This document shows positions 1-7,105 of a DNA stretch of 31,701 nt, piece after piece (position 1 is the stretch's first letter; the number at the start of each line of letters is the position of its first letter). The translations under genes were made by a program, and so were the position numbers. The notes beneath the pieces are model-generated. The model did not search any database. It was not told where the DNA came from and was given only the letters and a program-made list of their open reading frames with translations. Source of the stretch: an uncultured Campylobacter sp. (GTDB lineage Bacteria > Campylobacterota > Campylobacteria > Campylobacterales > Campylobacteraceae); contig NZ_CALKTT010000001.1 of NCBI RefSeq assembly GCF_937997535.1, forward strand, positions 1-31,701, in the 5' to 3' direction.

Positions 1-506
1 ACGAGTATGTAGGCACAAATCACGAATACGTAGGCATCGGAAGCGGCGCGTTTAGCTTTTTAGGCGGCAGGCTACTCGTAAATGCGTTCAACCTCGAAGA
101 CTACGCAAGCAGGGTGCGCAAAAACGAAAGTACCGTCATCGCCACTTGCGATTTTAGCAGATCCGAGCGCGCGAAATATCTCTTTTTGACCGAGCTTTTC
201 AACGGCGAGATCGATATCGCTAAATTTAACGCCGCAAACGATCTAAATTTGCGCCGCGAACTGGGCAGAGAGCTTAGCCTGCTAAGGCTTGCAGGAGCCG
301 TGCGGATCGAGGGCGAGATCATCCGCACGACGGAATTCGGCGCGTATTTGTGCCTTGTTTTGATGAAGGAATTTTACACCGGCATGGACAAGGTGCGCGC
401 AGCTTTTCGCGACGATGCCAAGATTAAGCGCGCAAAACAGCTCATCATTATGGATGAAAGCGAATCCGCCGCAACCGGCGCGGCAAAAAGCGAGATAGCG
501 TCGTAA
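1..506 (+). CDS. radical-SAM HemN-family (coproporphyrinogen III oxidase-like) protein, C-terminal part
   Basis: The frame is open from base 3 and ends at TAA 504-506, giving 167 visible residues; the start lies upstream of the window. The segment EYVGTNHEYVGIGSGAFSF followed by a short Gly-rich turn and 'NAFNLEDYASRV' is typical of the region after the radical-SAM barrel in HemN/HemW-like proteins, and the last part resembles the HemN C-terminal domain (helical, 'RRELGRELSLLRLAG', then 'TEFGAYLCLVLMKEFYTGMD'). Family members oxidatively decarboxylate coproporphyrinogen III or act on heme (HemW, ChuW/HutW types). The CX3CX2C cluster motif is outside the window, so I cannot tell which subtype this is. 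The tail after 'KAKQLIIMD'-like sequence is Ala/Ser-rich and probably disordered. It is cytosolic. Confidence 0.75.
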   Translation, partial: EYVGTNHEYVGIGSGAFSFLGGRLLVNAFNLEDYASRVRKNESTVIATCDFSRSERAKYLFLTELFNGEIDIAKFNAANDLNLRRELGRELSLLRLAGAVRIEGEIIRTTEFGAYLCLVLMKEFYTGMDKVRAAFRDDAKIKRAKQLIIMDESESAATGAAKSEIAS

Positions 507-623
507 ATTTTGCGCCCGACCGCTACGACTAGCGCTTGGGCACACCCGCGACTTGAGCGCAAATATCGTTTATGTATTTAAAACACAAACGAATTTTTGA
601 TTTCAAAATTTAGGAGCGCCGCT

Positions 624-926
624 GTGAAAGGCAGAATGGTCAAACTATTCATTTTATTTCTATTTTTCATCTTTGTATTCGAGCTCGTCGGCAATCTTTT
701 TAACTTCGGCCGCTTCCCCTTTCATAAGAGCTGCGAGGCGTTTATGATGATAAACCGCCATATAACCGGTGATTCAAACGATAGGTGCATAATGCAGCTT
801 ATGGATCAGGGCAATAAAAGAGATCTTTCGCTATATTACTATAAAACTAAATTTAATCTTGAGGAGCCCTTGTCCGAACTGGATGAAAAAGCTATAAAAT
901 TTTTAAATAGACCGGGTGGAAGATAA
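624..926 (+). CDS. small membrane-anchored hypothetical protein, 3' end apparently frameshifted
   Basis: I do not recognise this protein. A GTG start at 624 is preferred over a TTG at 597 because AGGAG (612-616) sits 7 nt upstream of it. The 100-residue product has a basic start, one strong hydrophobic helix (about residues 6-24, 'LFILFLFFIFVFELVGNLF') and a short outside or periplasmic part with two cysteines. The frame stops at TAA 924-926 after 'NRPGGR', but adding one G to the GGG run at 915-917 would continue the protein as 'PGWKIIDIKEDGVEKKF' to a stop at 974-976. The gene opens the run of immunity-like genes and may itself be an immunity or associated membrane protein; that is inference from position only. 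Confidence 0.55.
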   Translation: MKGRMVKLFILFLFFIFVFELVGNLFNFGRFPFHKSCEAFMMINRHITGDSNDRCIMQLMDQGNKRDLSLYYYKTKFNLEEPLSELDEKAIKFLNRPGGR

Positions 927-1066
927 TCGACATAAAGGAAGATGGCGTGGAAAAGAAATTTTTAATAAGCGATTAAATTTAAATAGCAAAGAAGCCCTGC
1001 TTCAATTGCAATATCAAAGCCTAACAAATCGAGAATTTTAAAATTTATAAAATTAAAGGAGGAGCA

Positions 1067-1342
1067 ATGAATAATCTAAAACTCATACAAAACTGGTATG
1101 CTTCCAAATGCGACGGAGAATGGGAGCATGAATATGGCCTTACGCTAGAAACGGTCGATAATCCCGGTTGGTTGATTAAAATCGATGGCGAGAGCGGGAA
1201 AAAGCCGATCAAAATAAATATCGATAGAGATGACGAGGATTGGTTTTTCGTCAATGCCACGGAAAACGAACTCAAAGGAAGTTGCGGAGCCGAAAATTTA
1301 GAGGAATTATTGGAATACGTGGTAAAATGGCTAATGGATTAA
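1067..1342 (+). CDS. immunity protein of the Imm53 family
   Basis: This 91-residue cytosolic protein carries the hallmark of Imm53: 'NWYASKCDGEWEHEYG' near the N-terminus followed by 'ETVDNPGWLIKIDG', and it has the usual family size. Imm53 proteins are antitoxins encoded beside effector C-terminal toxin domains of polymorphic toxin systems; they protect the producer or its kin from the cognate toxin. No toxin lies in this window. The start is set by a strong AAAGGAGG at 1056-1063 just before the ATG. The next gene begins 17 nt after the stop, so the two are probably co-transcribed. The protein is acidic, as many immunity proteins are. The family call rests on motif memory, not on a search. 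Confidence 0.8.
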   Translation: MNNLKLIQNWYASKCDGEWEHEYGLTLETVDNPGWLIKIDGESGKKPIKINIDRDDEDWFFVNATENELKGSCGAENLEELLEYVVKWLMD

Positions 1343-1359
1343 AATTTGGCGGGAGCATT

Positions 1360-1632
1360 ATGAAAGAGCTATATAAAATTTATCTGAAAGATAGTAAAAA
1401 GAGCTTCATAGCCACCGAAAATACTACTCATTACGATGGCAATAAAATTCTGCCGCAGCCGTTTGCTTTAAGCATCGTCCAATACGACGGCGACAGCGGA
1501 TTTTATCTGTTCTATCTCGACGAATCGGGGAAAGAGCAAACCGATACCTATCATGAAAGCATAGAGGGCGCGTTTAAACAGGCTGAATTTGAATTCGGCG
1601 TAAAGAAAGAGGATTGGAAAAATTTAAATTAA
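1360..1632 (+). CDS. small acidic hypothetical protein, probable immunity protein
   Basis: The best start is ATG 1360, behind GGGAG at 1351-1355; the frame is also open upstream to 1240, but that part overlaps the Imm53 gene in another frame and reads as a shadow. The product is 90 residues, with no signal peptide or membrane helix. The middle, 'SIVQYDGDSGFYLFYLDES', and the end, 'AFKQAEFEFGVKKEDW', form a compact pattern that I associate with small genes neighbouring polymorphic-toxin immunity genes, but I cannot give it a family name. Its position 17 nt after the Imm53 gene and 23 nt before the next gene supports membership of one transcription unit. Function as an antitoxin is inference from context. 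Confidence 0.65.
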   Translation: MKELYKIYLKDSKKSFIATENTTHYDGNKILPQPFALSIVQYDGDSGFYLFYLDESGKEQTDTYHESIEGAFKQAEFEFGVKKEDWKNLN

Positions 1633-1655
1633 GCAAGACAAATAAAGGAGCTTAG

Positions 1656-2219
1656 ATGATCGAAGTCGAGATAAAAAACGAATCTTGCAAAAAGACCGAA
1701 GTTACGCTTGCAAATATCGAAATTGTTAAGGATGCCGTAAAGGAATTCGCCTATAAAAGCTTTAAGGGCAGCTATCTGTTTTTTGATATTTACGGCGAGA
1801 TAGATAGGGATTTCCGCGTGCTTGGAGCAATCGGCGAAGGAGATGAGGACAATATCCGAAAAATAGATCTTAAAAAATATGAAAAAAGCTCCGTGGGCGC
1901 CACCAACATATCGCAAGATATAGAGGGCGCGAAATTCTGCACCTATTTCAAGCTGGATCAAAGTAAAATTTTAAAGCAAATATTATATTATATAGCCTAT
2001 GAAAGATTTGAAGGCGGCTATTACGCAAAGGGTAAATTTATAGGCAAAAATAAAGATGATCTTATTTTTGTCGGTATCTGCGGCGATGTAAAAAATTGCG
2101 CCGAAATAAAGAGCGTCGATTTAGATGAAATAATAAAAAGTATGCCCAAGCTCTCGGAATCAAATAATTTTTATATTAGTGAGTTTATATGTGATCAATC
2201 AAACAGATCGATGAGGTAA
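1656..2219 (+). CDS. hypothetical protein, probable immunity protein
   Basis: The 187-residue product has no signal peptide or transmembrane segment and is rich in Lys, Glu, Asp and Ile, fitting a soluble cytosolic protein. I do not recognise the family. The start is ATG 1656 behind AAAGGAG (1643-1649). It alternates beta-type and helical stretches: for example 'KGSYLFFDIYGEIDRDFRV' and 'ARF'-poor lysine-rich segments around residues 70-90, then 'KFIGKNKDDLIFVGICGDV' near residue 130. The last few residues ('CDQSNRSMR') look unlike a folded end and may be a slightly altered terminus. It lies in the same orientation and close spacing as the Imm53 gene upstream, so an immunity role is the most economical guess. 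Confidence 0.6.
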   Translation: MIEVEIKNESCKKTEVTLANIEIVKDAVKEFAYKSFKGSYLFFDIYGEIDRDFRVLGAIGEGDEDNIRKIDLKKYEKSSVGATNISQDIEGAKFCTYFKLDQSKILKQILYYIAYERFEGGYYAKGKFIGKNKDDLIFVGICGDVKNCAEIKSVDLDEIIKSMPKLSESNNFYISEFICDQSNRSMR

Positions 2220-2260
2220 ATTTTATATCGCCAACCGATTAAATTTAAAAAGGAGATGCT

Positions 2261-2899
2261 ATGAAATTTAAAATTTTAGAACCAAGCGAACGATACGGTT
2301 GGGTTTTTAGCCAAGATGAAAGACTTTTCAAAGCTTTCGGATTTAACGAAAATGGGCCATTTCTTAAGATATTGCCCAAAACCCCAAATGTCGAGAAAAA
2401 AGATATTTTAGATTACTTTGCGTATAGGATTTTTTGTCTATGCGAATGGTTTGAATTAGATTCAATGATTGCGGATGATTACGACTATATGCTACCACCA
2501 TATGAAGATAATCCTGAAATTTCAGCTTATCCTACATATGCAGGAGAATACTTCGGAGTAATGGGGCAGCTATTTTTAGGGGGTATGATAGATTTCGGCA
2601 TAGAGGGCGGAAATCTAAGAGAGAAGGGAACTGACTTTAATACAAATTTATCGAAAATCGATTTAGGTATGTCGCTTTATGAAAAATGGATATATTTCAG
2701 GGATAACTTCTTTTATGGGTATAAATTCTTAGAGGAGGAGAACATCACTCCCAAAGCAGAGATAACTTGGAAAGACCCTAACACATGGAGCAGATTTAGC
2801 CATTGGATATGTATGACTAAGGCGGGCAAAGAGTATCGTGATAAAATTTTAAAGCCGAGGCTTTATGAAAAGTATAAGGATGTGAGTATAGAGGTGTAA
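2261..2899 (+). CDS. hypothetical protein, probable immunity protein
   Basis: The product is a 212-residue soluble protein rich in aromatic residues (many Tyr, Phe, Trp) and acidic, beginning 'MKFKILEPSERYGWVF'. ATG 2261 is preceded by AAAAAGGAG (2247-2255). I know no exact family; features that may help a profile search are 'PPYEDNPEISAYPTYAGEY' near the centre and 'TWSRFSHWICMTKAGKEYR' near the end. No signal peptide, membrane helix or nuclease-type active site is visible. The acidic aromatic composition and the place within the run of immunity-like genes suggest a toxin-neutralising protein. The spacer upstream carries a 14-bp word shared with the spacer at 970-983, which hints at cassette-like assembly of the locus. 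Confidence 0.6.
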   Translation: MKFKILEPSERYGWVFSQDERLFKAFGFNENGPFLKILPKTPNVEKKDILDYFAYRIFCLCEWFELDSMIADDYDYMLPPYEDNPEISAYPTYAGEYFGVMGQLFLGGMIDFGIEGGNLREKGTDFNTNLSKIDLGMSLYEKWIYFRDNFFYGYKFLEEENITPKAEITWKDPNTWSRFSHWICMTKAGKEYRDKILKPRLYEKYKDVSIEV

Positions 2900-2969
2900 T
2901 TTAGCGATTACAAATAACGAAAAATTTATTATGAACATGTTTAATCTAGCAAGCAAAAAAGGACTTTGA

Positions 2970-3755
2970 ATGACCATCTTACCAATATCAACCTTCGACA
3001 ATGATTTACAAAGAGGCGATATTATAAAATTTAACGACGATGAGCTTATGGTCTGCGATGAGCGCTGTTTCTGGACAGAAAATCCTTGCCTTTTAAATTT
3101 AAAAGATAACAGATACTTTGAGCTTCCTAGCGAGATGTTATCAAGCAAAGCGGGGTTTGTCGTGGACAAGGAGCAATTGATTCGTAATTTAGCAAATTTT
3201 GGTATCAATGCGAGCCTTGAGGAAGTATGTATATGCTCCGATAATTATCTTAGTAGCGATGAACTAGGGGATTGCGACGAAACAATCCCCGGTTTCAGAC
3301 TGACAAAACCTAGGGATAAATTCGGACGCAATAGGCGCATAAAGACAAATTTGATAGAAAAGCTTAGTATTCCTCTCTTGAAATTCCTCGGAAAGATCAA
3401 GGTCGGAGATATTATCGAATGTAGAAAATCCTGCTATCCATATGAGAAAAATGTAAGCTTTGTCGTAGTAAAAGCAAAAGACGATGATGGGGTAAATTTT
3501 ATAAAATTGGTCGTAATTAGCGGCTACAAGGCGGGCTTATGGGTTCTGCCGTTTTTGTTTAAAACAGATAAAAATATGATAGAGGCAGACTGGCTAATTA
3601 AAAATTGGAAATATATTTTTGATACCTGCTGCGATATAAGGCACACTTATGTAAATTTACAAAATCGAAAAGAGGTTTTAAATTTTACCGATAAAGAGTT
3701 GGAAAATTTTATAAAAATGAAGCGAAAGAGATTAAAATTTAAAAATAAGAAGTGA
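2970..3755 (+). CDS. two-part hypothetical protein with Imm45-like C-terminal domain
   Basis: This 261-residue protein has no signal peptide. Its C-terminal half (about residues 145-225) reads 'KVGDIIECRKSCYPYEKN', then 'VVISGYKAGLWVLPF', then 'EADWLIKNWKYIF'. The pattern 'SGYKAG ... LP ... WLIxNW' is what I remember of Immunity protein 45 (Imm45). The N-terminal half starts with a parallel phrase, 'QRGDIIKFNDDELMVCDER', and may be a second related or different immunity domain, so the gene could be a fusion or an internal duplication. ATG 2970 has only a weak upstream ribosome site (AAGGAC at 2960-2965). The gene ends in a Lys/Arg-rich tail. The TGA stop is embedded in a strong promoter motif for the next gene. 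Confidence 0.6.
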   Translation: MTILPISTFDNDLQRGDIIKFNDDELMVCDERCFWTENPCLLNLKDNRYFELPSEMLSSKAGFVVDKEQLIRNLANFGINASLEEVCICSDNYLSSDELGDCDETIPGFRLTKPRDKFGRNRRIKTNLIEKLSIPLLKFLGKIKVGDIIECRKSCYPYEKNVSFVVVKAKDDDGVNFIKLVVISGYKAGLWVLPFLFKTDKNMIEADWLIKNWKYIFDTCCDIRHTYVNLQNRKEVLNFTDKELENFIKMKRKRLKFKNKK

Positions 3756-3761
3756 TATAAT
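3753..3761 (+). promoter_or_regulatory. extended -10 promoter for the small membrane gene at 3819
   Basis: TGATATAAT matches the TGnTATAAT extended -10 consensus exactly. Its first three bases are the stop codon of the Imm45-like gene. Transcription would start near 3768, about 50 nt before the ATG at 3819. This implies the last gene of the cluster can be expressed separately. Confidence 0.6.
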
Positions 3762-3818
3762 GCCTCGCCAATCGACATTATCAATATATACGGGCAAGAA
3801 TACACACAAGGAGAAAAT

Positions 3819-4091
3819 ATGGTTAAAGCATTAAAATTTATAATTTACGCCGTAGTAGTTTTGTTATTATTTATAATTTATGAAAGTACTTTGTGTGCAA
3901 AGTGTGATTATACGTTTTTTGTAGAGGAAAGGCTTATGGGTAGATTATTGATAGCAATCGATACAAATGATATAAATTTAGTAAGATATATTGCTGCTGA
4001 AGGTAGAGTTTGCAAGCAAGCCAATGTCCATAATAGAGCGCTTAAAGAATTAAGAAGAATGGAATCGGAAAATAATAGAACTAATGAGTAA
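3819..4091 (+). CDS. small single-pass membrane or exported protein, hypothetical
   Basis: The 90-residue product starts with a positively charged tip and one hydrophobic helix ('FIIYAVVVLLLFIIYES', about residues 7-23), followed by two close cysteines ('LCAKCD') and a hydrophilic helical tail rich in Asn, Arg and Glu. The hydrophobic stretch could be an uncleaved anchor or a signal peptide. The phrase 'LLIAIDTNDINLVRYIAAEG' resembles the helix-turn-helix spacing of a single ankyrin-type repeat, which I note without relying on it. ATG 3819 follows AAGGAG (3809-3814). The gene has its own promoter overlapping the preceding stop. I do not recognise a family; it closes the A/T-rich immunity-like run. 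Confidence 0.6.
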   Translation: MVKALKFIIYAVVVLLLFIIYESTLCAKCDYTFFVEERLMGRLLIAIDTNDINLVRYIAAEGRVCKQANVHNRALKELRRMESENNRTNE

Positions 4092-4540
4092 ACCGGTTTT
4101 TGCGGAACAATAGAGAGAGAGAGATGAAATTTGCAAGATAGCTTTCTTGCTTTATCCTTACGCGCTTATCTGTTACTGCTCTGCTTATTCCGATACTCCG
4201 CCGCTTTGTAAAATTTCAGATATAGGCGCTAATTTATGCGCGCATCTAAATACCGCATGAAATTCTAAAATTTCAAATCCTTTACATCTTGCTAAATTTC
4301 TAAATTTTACAGTTTCAAATTTCGCAAACTAAATTCCGCATAAGATTATCGTATAAAGCCAGCTTGCCGCGAGCACGCCACAAACGAACCCCTAAATTCC
4401 GCCGCGCGCCCGCTTTAGCGCAAGCAGCTGCTCGCGCGAGTAGGCGTTTTACGCACGGCTTTAGGCTACCCAAGCTTACGGCGCAAAGCAACTAAAAGTA
4501 GCTATACGGTGGAATTTACGCCAAAACCTCGCCACAAGTT
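4092..4540. other. gene-free stretch between the immunity-like run and the DUF4197 gene
   Basis: About 450 nt with no intact gene I would trust. It contains an (AG)6A run at 4112-4124 directly abutting an ATG, a possible hairpin GCAAGA/TCTTGC (4133-4150), a possible broken short secreted-protein gene (4124-4260), and then G/C-rich sequence (about 4370-4480) with several self-complementary words such as AGCAGCTGCT. No clear terminator with a T-run is visible for either flanking gene. Confidence 0.5.
4124..4260 (+). pseudogene. possible frameshifted small exported protein
   Basis: ATG at 4124 opens only 'MKFAR' before TAG. If one T is added to the TTT at 4130-4132, the frame instead runs about 45 codons to TGA 4258-4260 and begins with a hydrophobic, signal-like stretch ('KIAFLLYPYALICYCSAY') followed by a polar part with two more cysteines. 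This could be a dead secreted-protein gene, or chance: an open frame of this length is not rare. The AG-rich sequence upstream could act as a ribosome site. Confidence 0.25.
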
Positions 4541-5272
4541 TTATTTAAGAACCTTGCCTAAAATCCCTGCACCTTTGCCGACGGCGCTGCCGCGAAGCGC
4601 GCTTTCTTTTTCTCTCATCACCGCAAATAGCCCGTCCAGCGTCTTTTGCGTGATGTAATCGTTCAAATCCTCGCCCTGCTTAGGCAGATACTCGCTCGCG
4701 CCCAGCCCGCGCGCGATGTTTTGCACCGCTTCGTTACCCGCGATCTTGTTTTGTGCGAAGGAATTTAGCCCGTTATACGCCGTCGCAAAGCTGTTTTTGC
4801 TCATCATATCGCTTACGATCGGCCTAAAAACCGCTCGCAGCTTTGCGCCAGATTTGCTCTGCAAATACTCACTAAGTGCGGTGTCACCGCCGCCGATGAG
4901 CTTTTTAACGTCGGCGTCGCTCATCGATTTCAGATCTTGCAAAAATATCTTGCTCGCGCCGCTTACCGCCTTGGTAGCGGTATCGTTCATACTCACGACG
5001 AGCTCTCGCTCCCATTTATCGCCGCCCACCTTTCTCGCAAGCTTCGCAGCCGCCTTCAGCGAAGGAGGAAGCTCAATTTTAGCGGTCTTGCTGTGAATGT
5101 AGCCCTTGGCGAGCTCGGCTACGGCGCGGTTTGCGGCGGAAGCGAGCAGATCCTTGTAGTTTCCGCTCCTAGTCGCACCAAGCGCGTCCGCGCCCTGCTT
5201 TAGAATATCCGTCACGTCCGCATGCGCAAGCGACAGCCCCGCAGCGGCGAGCAAAACCATAAATTTTTTCAT
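4541..5272 (-). CDS. DUF4197 family exported protein
   Basis: The product is 243 residues from ATG 5272, chosen because the protein then starts with a clean signal peptide, 'MKKFMVLLAAAGLSLAHA', and has AAAGG a few bases upstream; the frame extends ten codons further without support. The mature part, 'DVTDILKQGADALG' onward, is helical and Lys/Ala-rich and matches the layout of DUF4197 proteins: an N-terminal helical pair, 'IELPPSLKAAAKLARKVGG' in the middle and a C-terminal 'DYITQKTLDGLFAVMREKE' region that is the best-conserved part of the family. The biochemical role of DUF4197 is not known to me; the signal peptide places it in the periplasm or envelope. It stands alone between two gene-free stretches. 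Confidence 0.8.
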   Translation of the reverse strand: MKKFMVLLAAAGLSLAHADVTDILKQGADALGATRSGNYKDLLASAANRAVAELAKGYIHSKTAKIELPPSLKAAAKLARKVGGDKWERELVVSMNDTATKAVSGASKIFLQDLKSMSDADVKKLIGGGDTALSEYLQSKSGAKLRAVFRPIVSDMMSKNSFATAYNGLNSFAQNKIAGNEAVQNIARGLGASEYLPKQGEDLNDYITQKTLDGLFAVMREKESALRGSAVGKGAGILGKVLK

Positions 5273-5746
5273 ATTGCAACCTTTGGATAAAATTTGCGCC
5301 ATTATGCCAAACTGCGGTAAACGCTAGGCTCGCGCGGTGTAAATTTACGCGCTGCGCGGGCGATTTAAGATAAAATTTAAGCTAAATTTAAAAGCGGATT
5401 CGGACTTAAATTTTAAGCGTCAAATTTCAAAGCTAAATTTAATGGGTGAAATTTACCTGCCAAATTTAAAGATGAAATTTGGCGGCGGGTTTTGTCGTGC
5501 TTGCGGCTAAATTTTAAAAGCAACGCTACGAGGAGCTAAAATTTTAAAATCGCACTGCTTGGCGCTATTTAAATTTACGCAGCGCGCAAGTTGCGCAGAA
5601 TGAATTATAGCGATGAGCGGCTATATCCTCGGCGCAAACGATTGAAATTTTGTCAAGCCCGCTGTAGCCAAAAAGCTCGCCGTAAATTTAAAGAGCTTAA
5701 ATTTAAAAGCGAGCTGCCGCTTTTGACAAAATAAAGCGAGTTAAGC
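5273..5746. other. gene-free stretch dense in AAATTT
   Basis: No coding frame is convincing here. Between 5341 and 5706 I count 15 copies of AAATTT, many extended to TAAATTTA. The words AAATTTACGC occur at 5341-5350 and 5571-5580, each next to GCGC-rich sequence. The promoter of the DUF4197 gene should lie near 5280-5330, but I see no strong -10. The gdhA terminator lies at the right end (5705-5724). Confidence 0.6.
5705..5724 (-). terminator. rho-independent terminator of gdhA
   Basis: AAAAGCG (5705-5711) and CGCTTTT (5718-5724) form a perfect 7-bp stem with a 6-nt loop, 23 nt beyond the gdhA stop. On the minus strand the stem is followed by AAATTT, and its own last four bases are T. The short T-run makes it a moderate rather than strong terminator. 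Confidence 0.55.
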
Positions 5747-7105
5747 TTAAACCAGACCTTGATCCAGCATCGCATCGGCTACGCGGCGAAAGCCCGCGAT
5801 ATTCGAGCCTAGCACGAGGTTGCCCTCCGCGCCGAATTCCTTCGAGGTCTCGTAGCTGGTGCGAAATATGTGGCGCATGATCTCGCGCAGCTTACTATCG
5901 ACCTCCTCGAAGCTCCACGACGCCATCTGCGCGTTTTGCGCCATCTCAAGCCCGCTCGTAGCCACGCCGCCAGCATTCGCCGCTTTGGCAGGGCCGAAAA
6001 GGAGGTCTTTTTGCGCGAGCATAAAATCGATCGCCTCAAGCGTACTTGGCATATTCGCGCCCTCGCAAACCATGCGACATCCGTTGGCATAGAGAGTCTT
6101 TACGTCTTGCAGATTAAGCTCATTTTGCGTAGCGCTCGGAAACGCGGCGTCGCACGGCACGCTCCACACGCCGTTGCGGCCTGCGGGATAGGCGCTTACG
6201 GGGATAAATTTTGCGTTAGGACGCTCCTTGATATATTCGCAAAGCCCTACGCGCAGTTGCTCTTTTAGCTTTTTAAGCAGCGTCACGTCGATTCCCTCGG
6301 CGTCATAGATAAAGCCCGTAGAATCGCTTACGGTGACGGGCTTAGCCTGCATCTGATAGAGCTTTTCGGCGGTGTAGATCGCGACGTTGCCGGCGCCAGA
6401 GATCGTGCAAATTTTGCCGTGCAGCGAATCGCCTCTGGTAGCAAGCATCTCGTTTGCAAAATAGACCGATCCGTAGCCCGTAGCCTCGGTGCGCGCGAGG
6501 CTACCGCCCCAGCTTAGCCCCTTGCCCGTAAGAGCGCCGTCGAATCTGCGGGTGAGCTTTTTATACGCGCCGTACATATAGCCGATCTCGCGACCGCCCA
6601 CGCCGATGTCGCCCGCGGGCACGTCGGTATTGGAGCTGATTAGGCGGTGAAGTTCTAACATAAAAGCTTGACAAAATCTCATAATCTCGCCGTCGCTCTT
6701 GCCCTTGGGATCGAAATTTGTGCCGCCTTTTGCGCCGCCGATATTAAGACCCGTGAGGGAATTTTTAAAAATTTGCTCAAACCCTAAAAATTTTAAAACG
6801 CCCAAATTTACGCTCGGATGAAAGCGCAGACCGCCTTTGTAAGGGCCCAGAGCGGAGTTGAACTCTATGCGATATCCCGTATGCACGCAGGGCTCGCCGC
6901 CGTCGCTCATATAGACGACGCGAAACATCATCGTGCGCTCGGGCGCCAAAATGCGCTCTAAAATTTTATTTTTCACGTATCGCTCATCGCGCTTTAGAAG
7001 CGGTATGAGCGAGTATAAAATTTCGGTCGATGCCTGGATAAAGACCTCCTGACCGGGATTGGCACGCTTTAAATTTAGCAGCAAGCCGTCGATGTAAGAT
7101 TTCAT
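5747..7105 (-). CDS. gdhA: NADP-specific glutamate dehydrogenase
   Basis: The 452-residue product has the length of hexameric bacterial GdhA (EC 1.4.1.4), which aminates 2-oxoglutarate with ammonium and NADPH to give glutamate. Visible signatures are the substrate-binding 'GPYKGGLRFHPSVNLGVLKF' (about residue 90), the catalytic-lysine motif 'GGAKGGTNFDPKGKSD' (about 125), 'DVPAGDIGVGGREIGYM' (about 165) and the Rossmann turn 'SGAGNVAIYTAEKL' (about 240). The ATG overlaps the mqnA stop as ATGA, and AAAGGAGG lies in the last mqnA codons, so translation is coupled to mqnA. A terminator follows. It serves ammonium assimilation in an organism that grows on organic and amino acids. Confidence 0.96.
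   Translation of the reverse strand: MKSYIDGLLLNLKRANPGQEVFIQASTEILYSLIPLLKRDERYVKNKILERILAPERTMMFRVVYMSDGGEPCVHTGYRIEFNSALGPYKGGLRFHPSVNLGVLKFLGFEQIFKNSLTGLNIGGAKGGTNFDPKGKSDGEIMRFCQAFMLELHRLISSNTDVPAGDIGVGGREIGYMYGAYKKLTRRFDGALTGKGLSWGGSLARTEATGYGSVYFANEMLATRGDSLHGKICTISGAGNVAIYTAEKLYQMQAKPVTVSDSTGFIYDAEGIDVTLLKKLKEQLRVGLCEYIKERPNAKFIPVSAYPAGRNGVWSVPCDAAFPSATQNELNLQDVKTLYANGCRMVCEGANMPSTLEAIDFMLAQKDLLFGPAKAANAGGVATSGLEMAQNAQMASWSFEEVDSKLREIMRHIFRTSYETSKEFGAEGNLVLGSNIAGFRRVADAMLDQGLV

Noticed and set aside
1240..1359. Upstream extension of the gene at 1360
   Set aside because: It overlaps the Imm53 gene in another frame and has no ribosome site; the ATG at 1360 has one.
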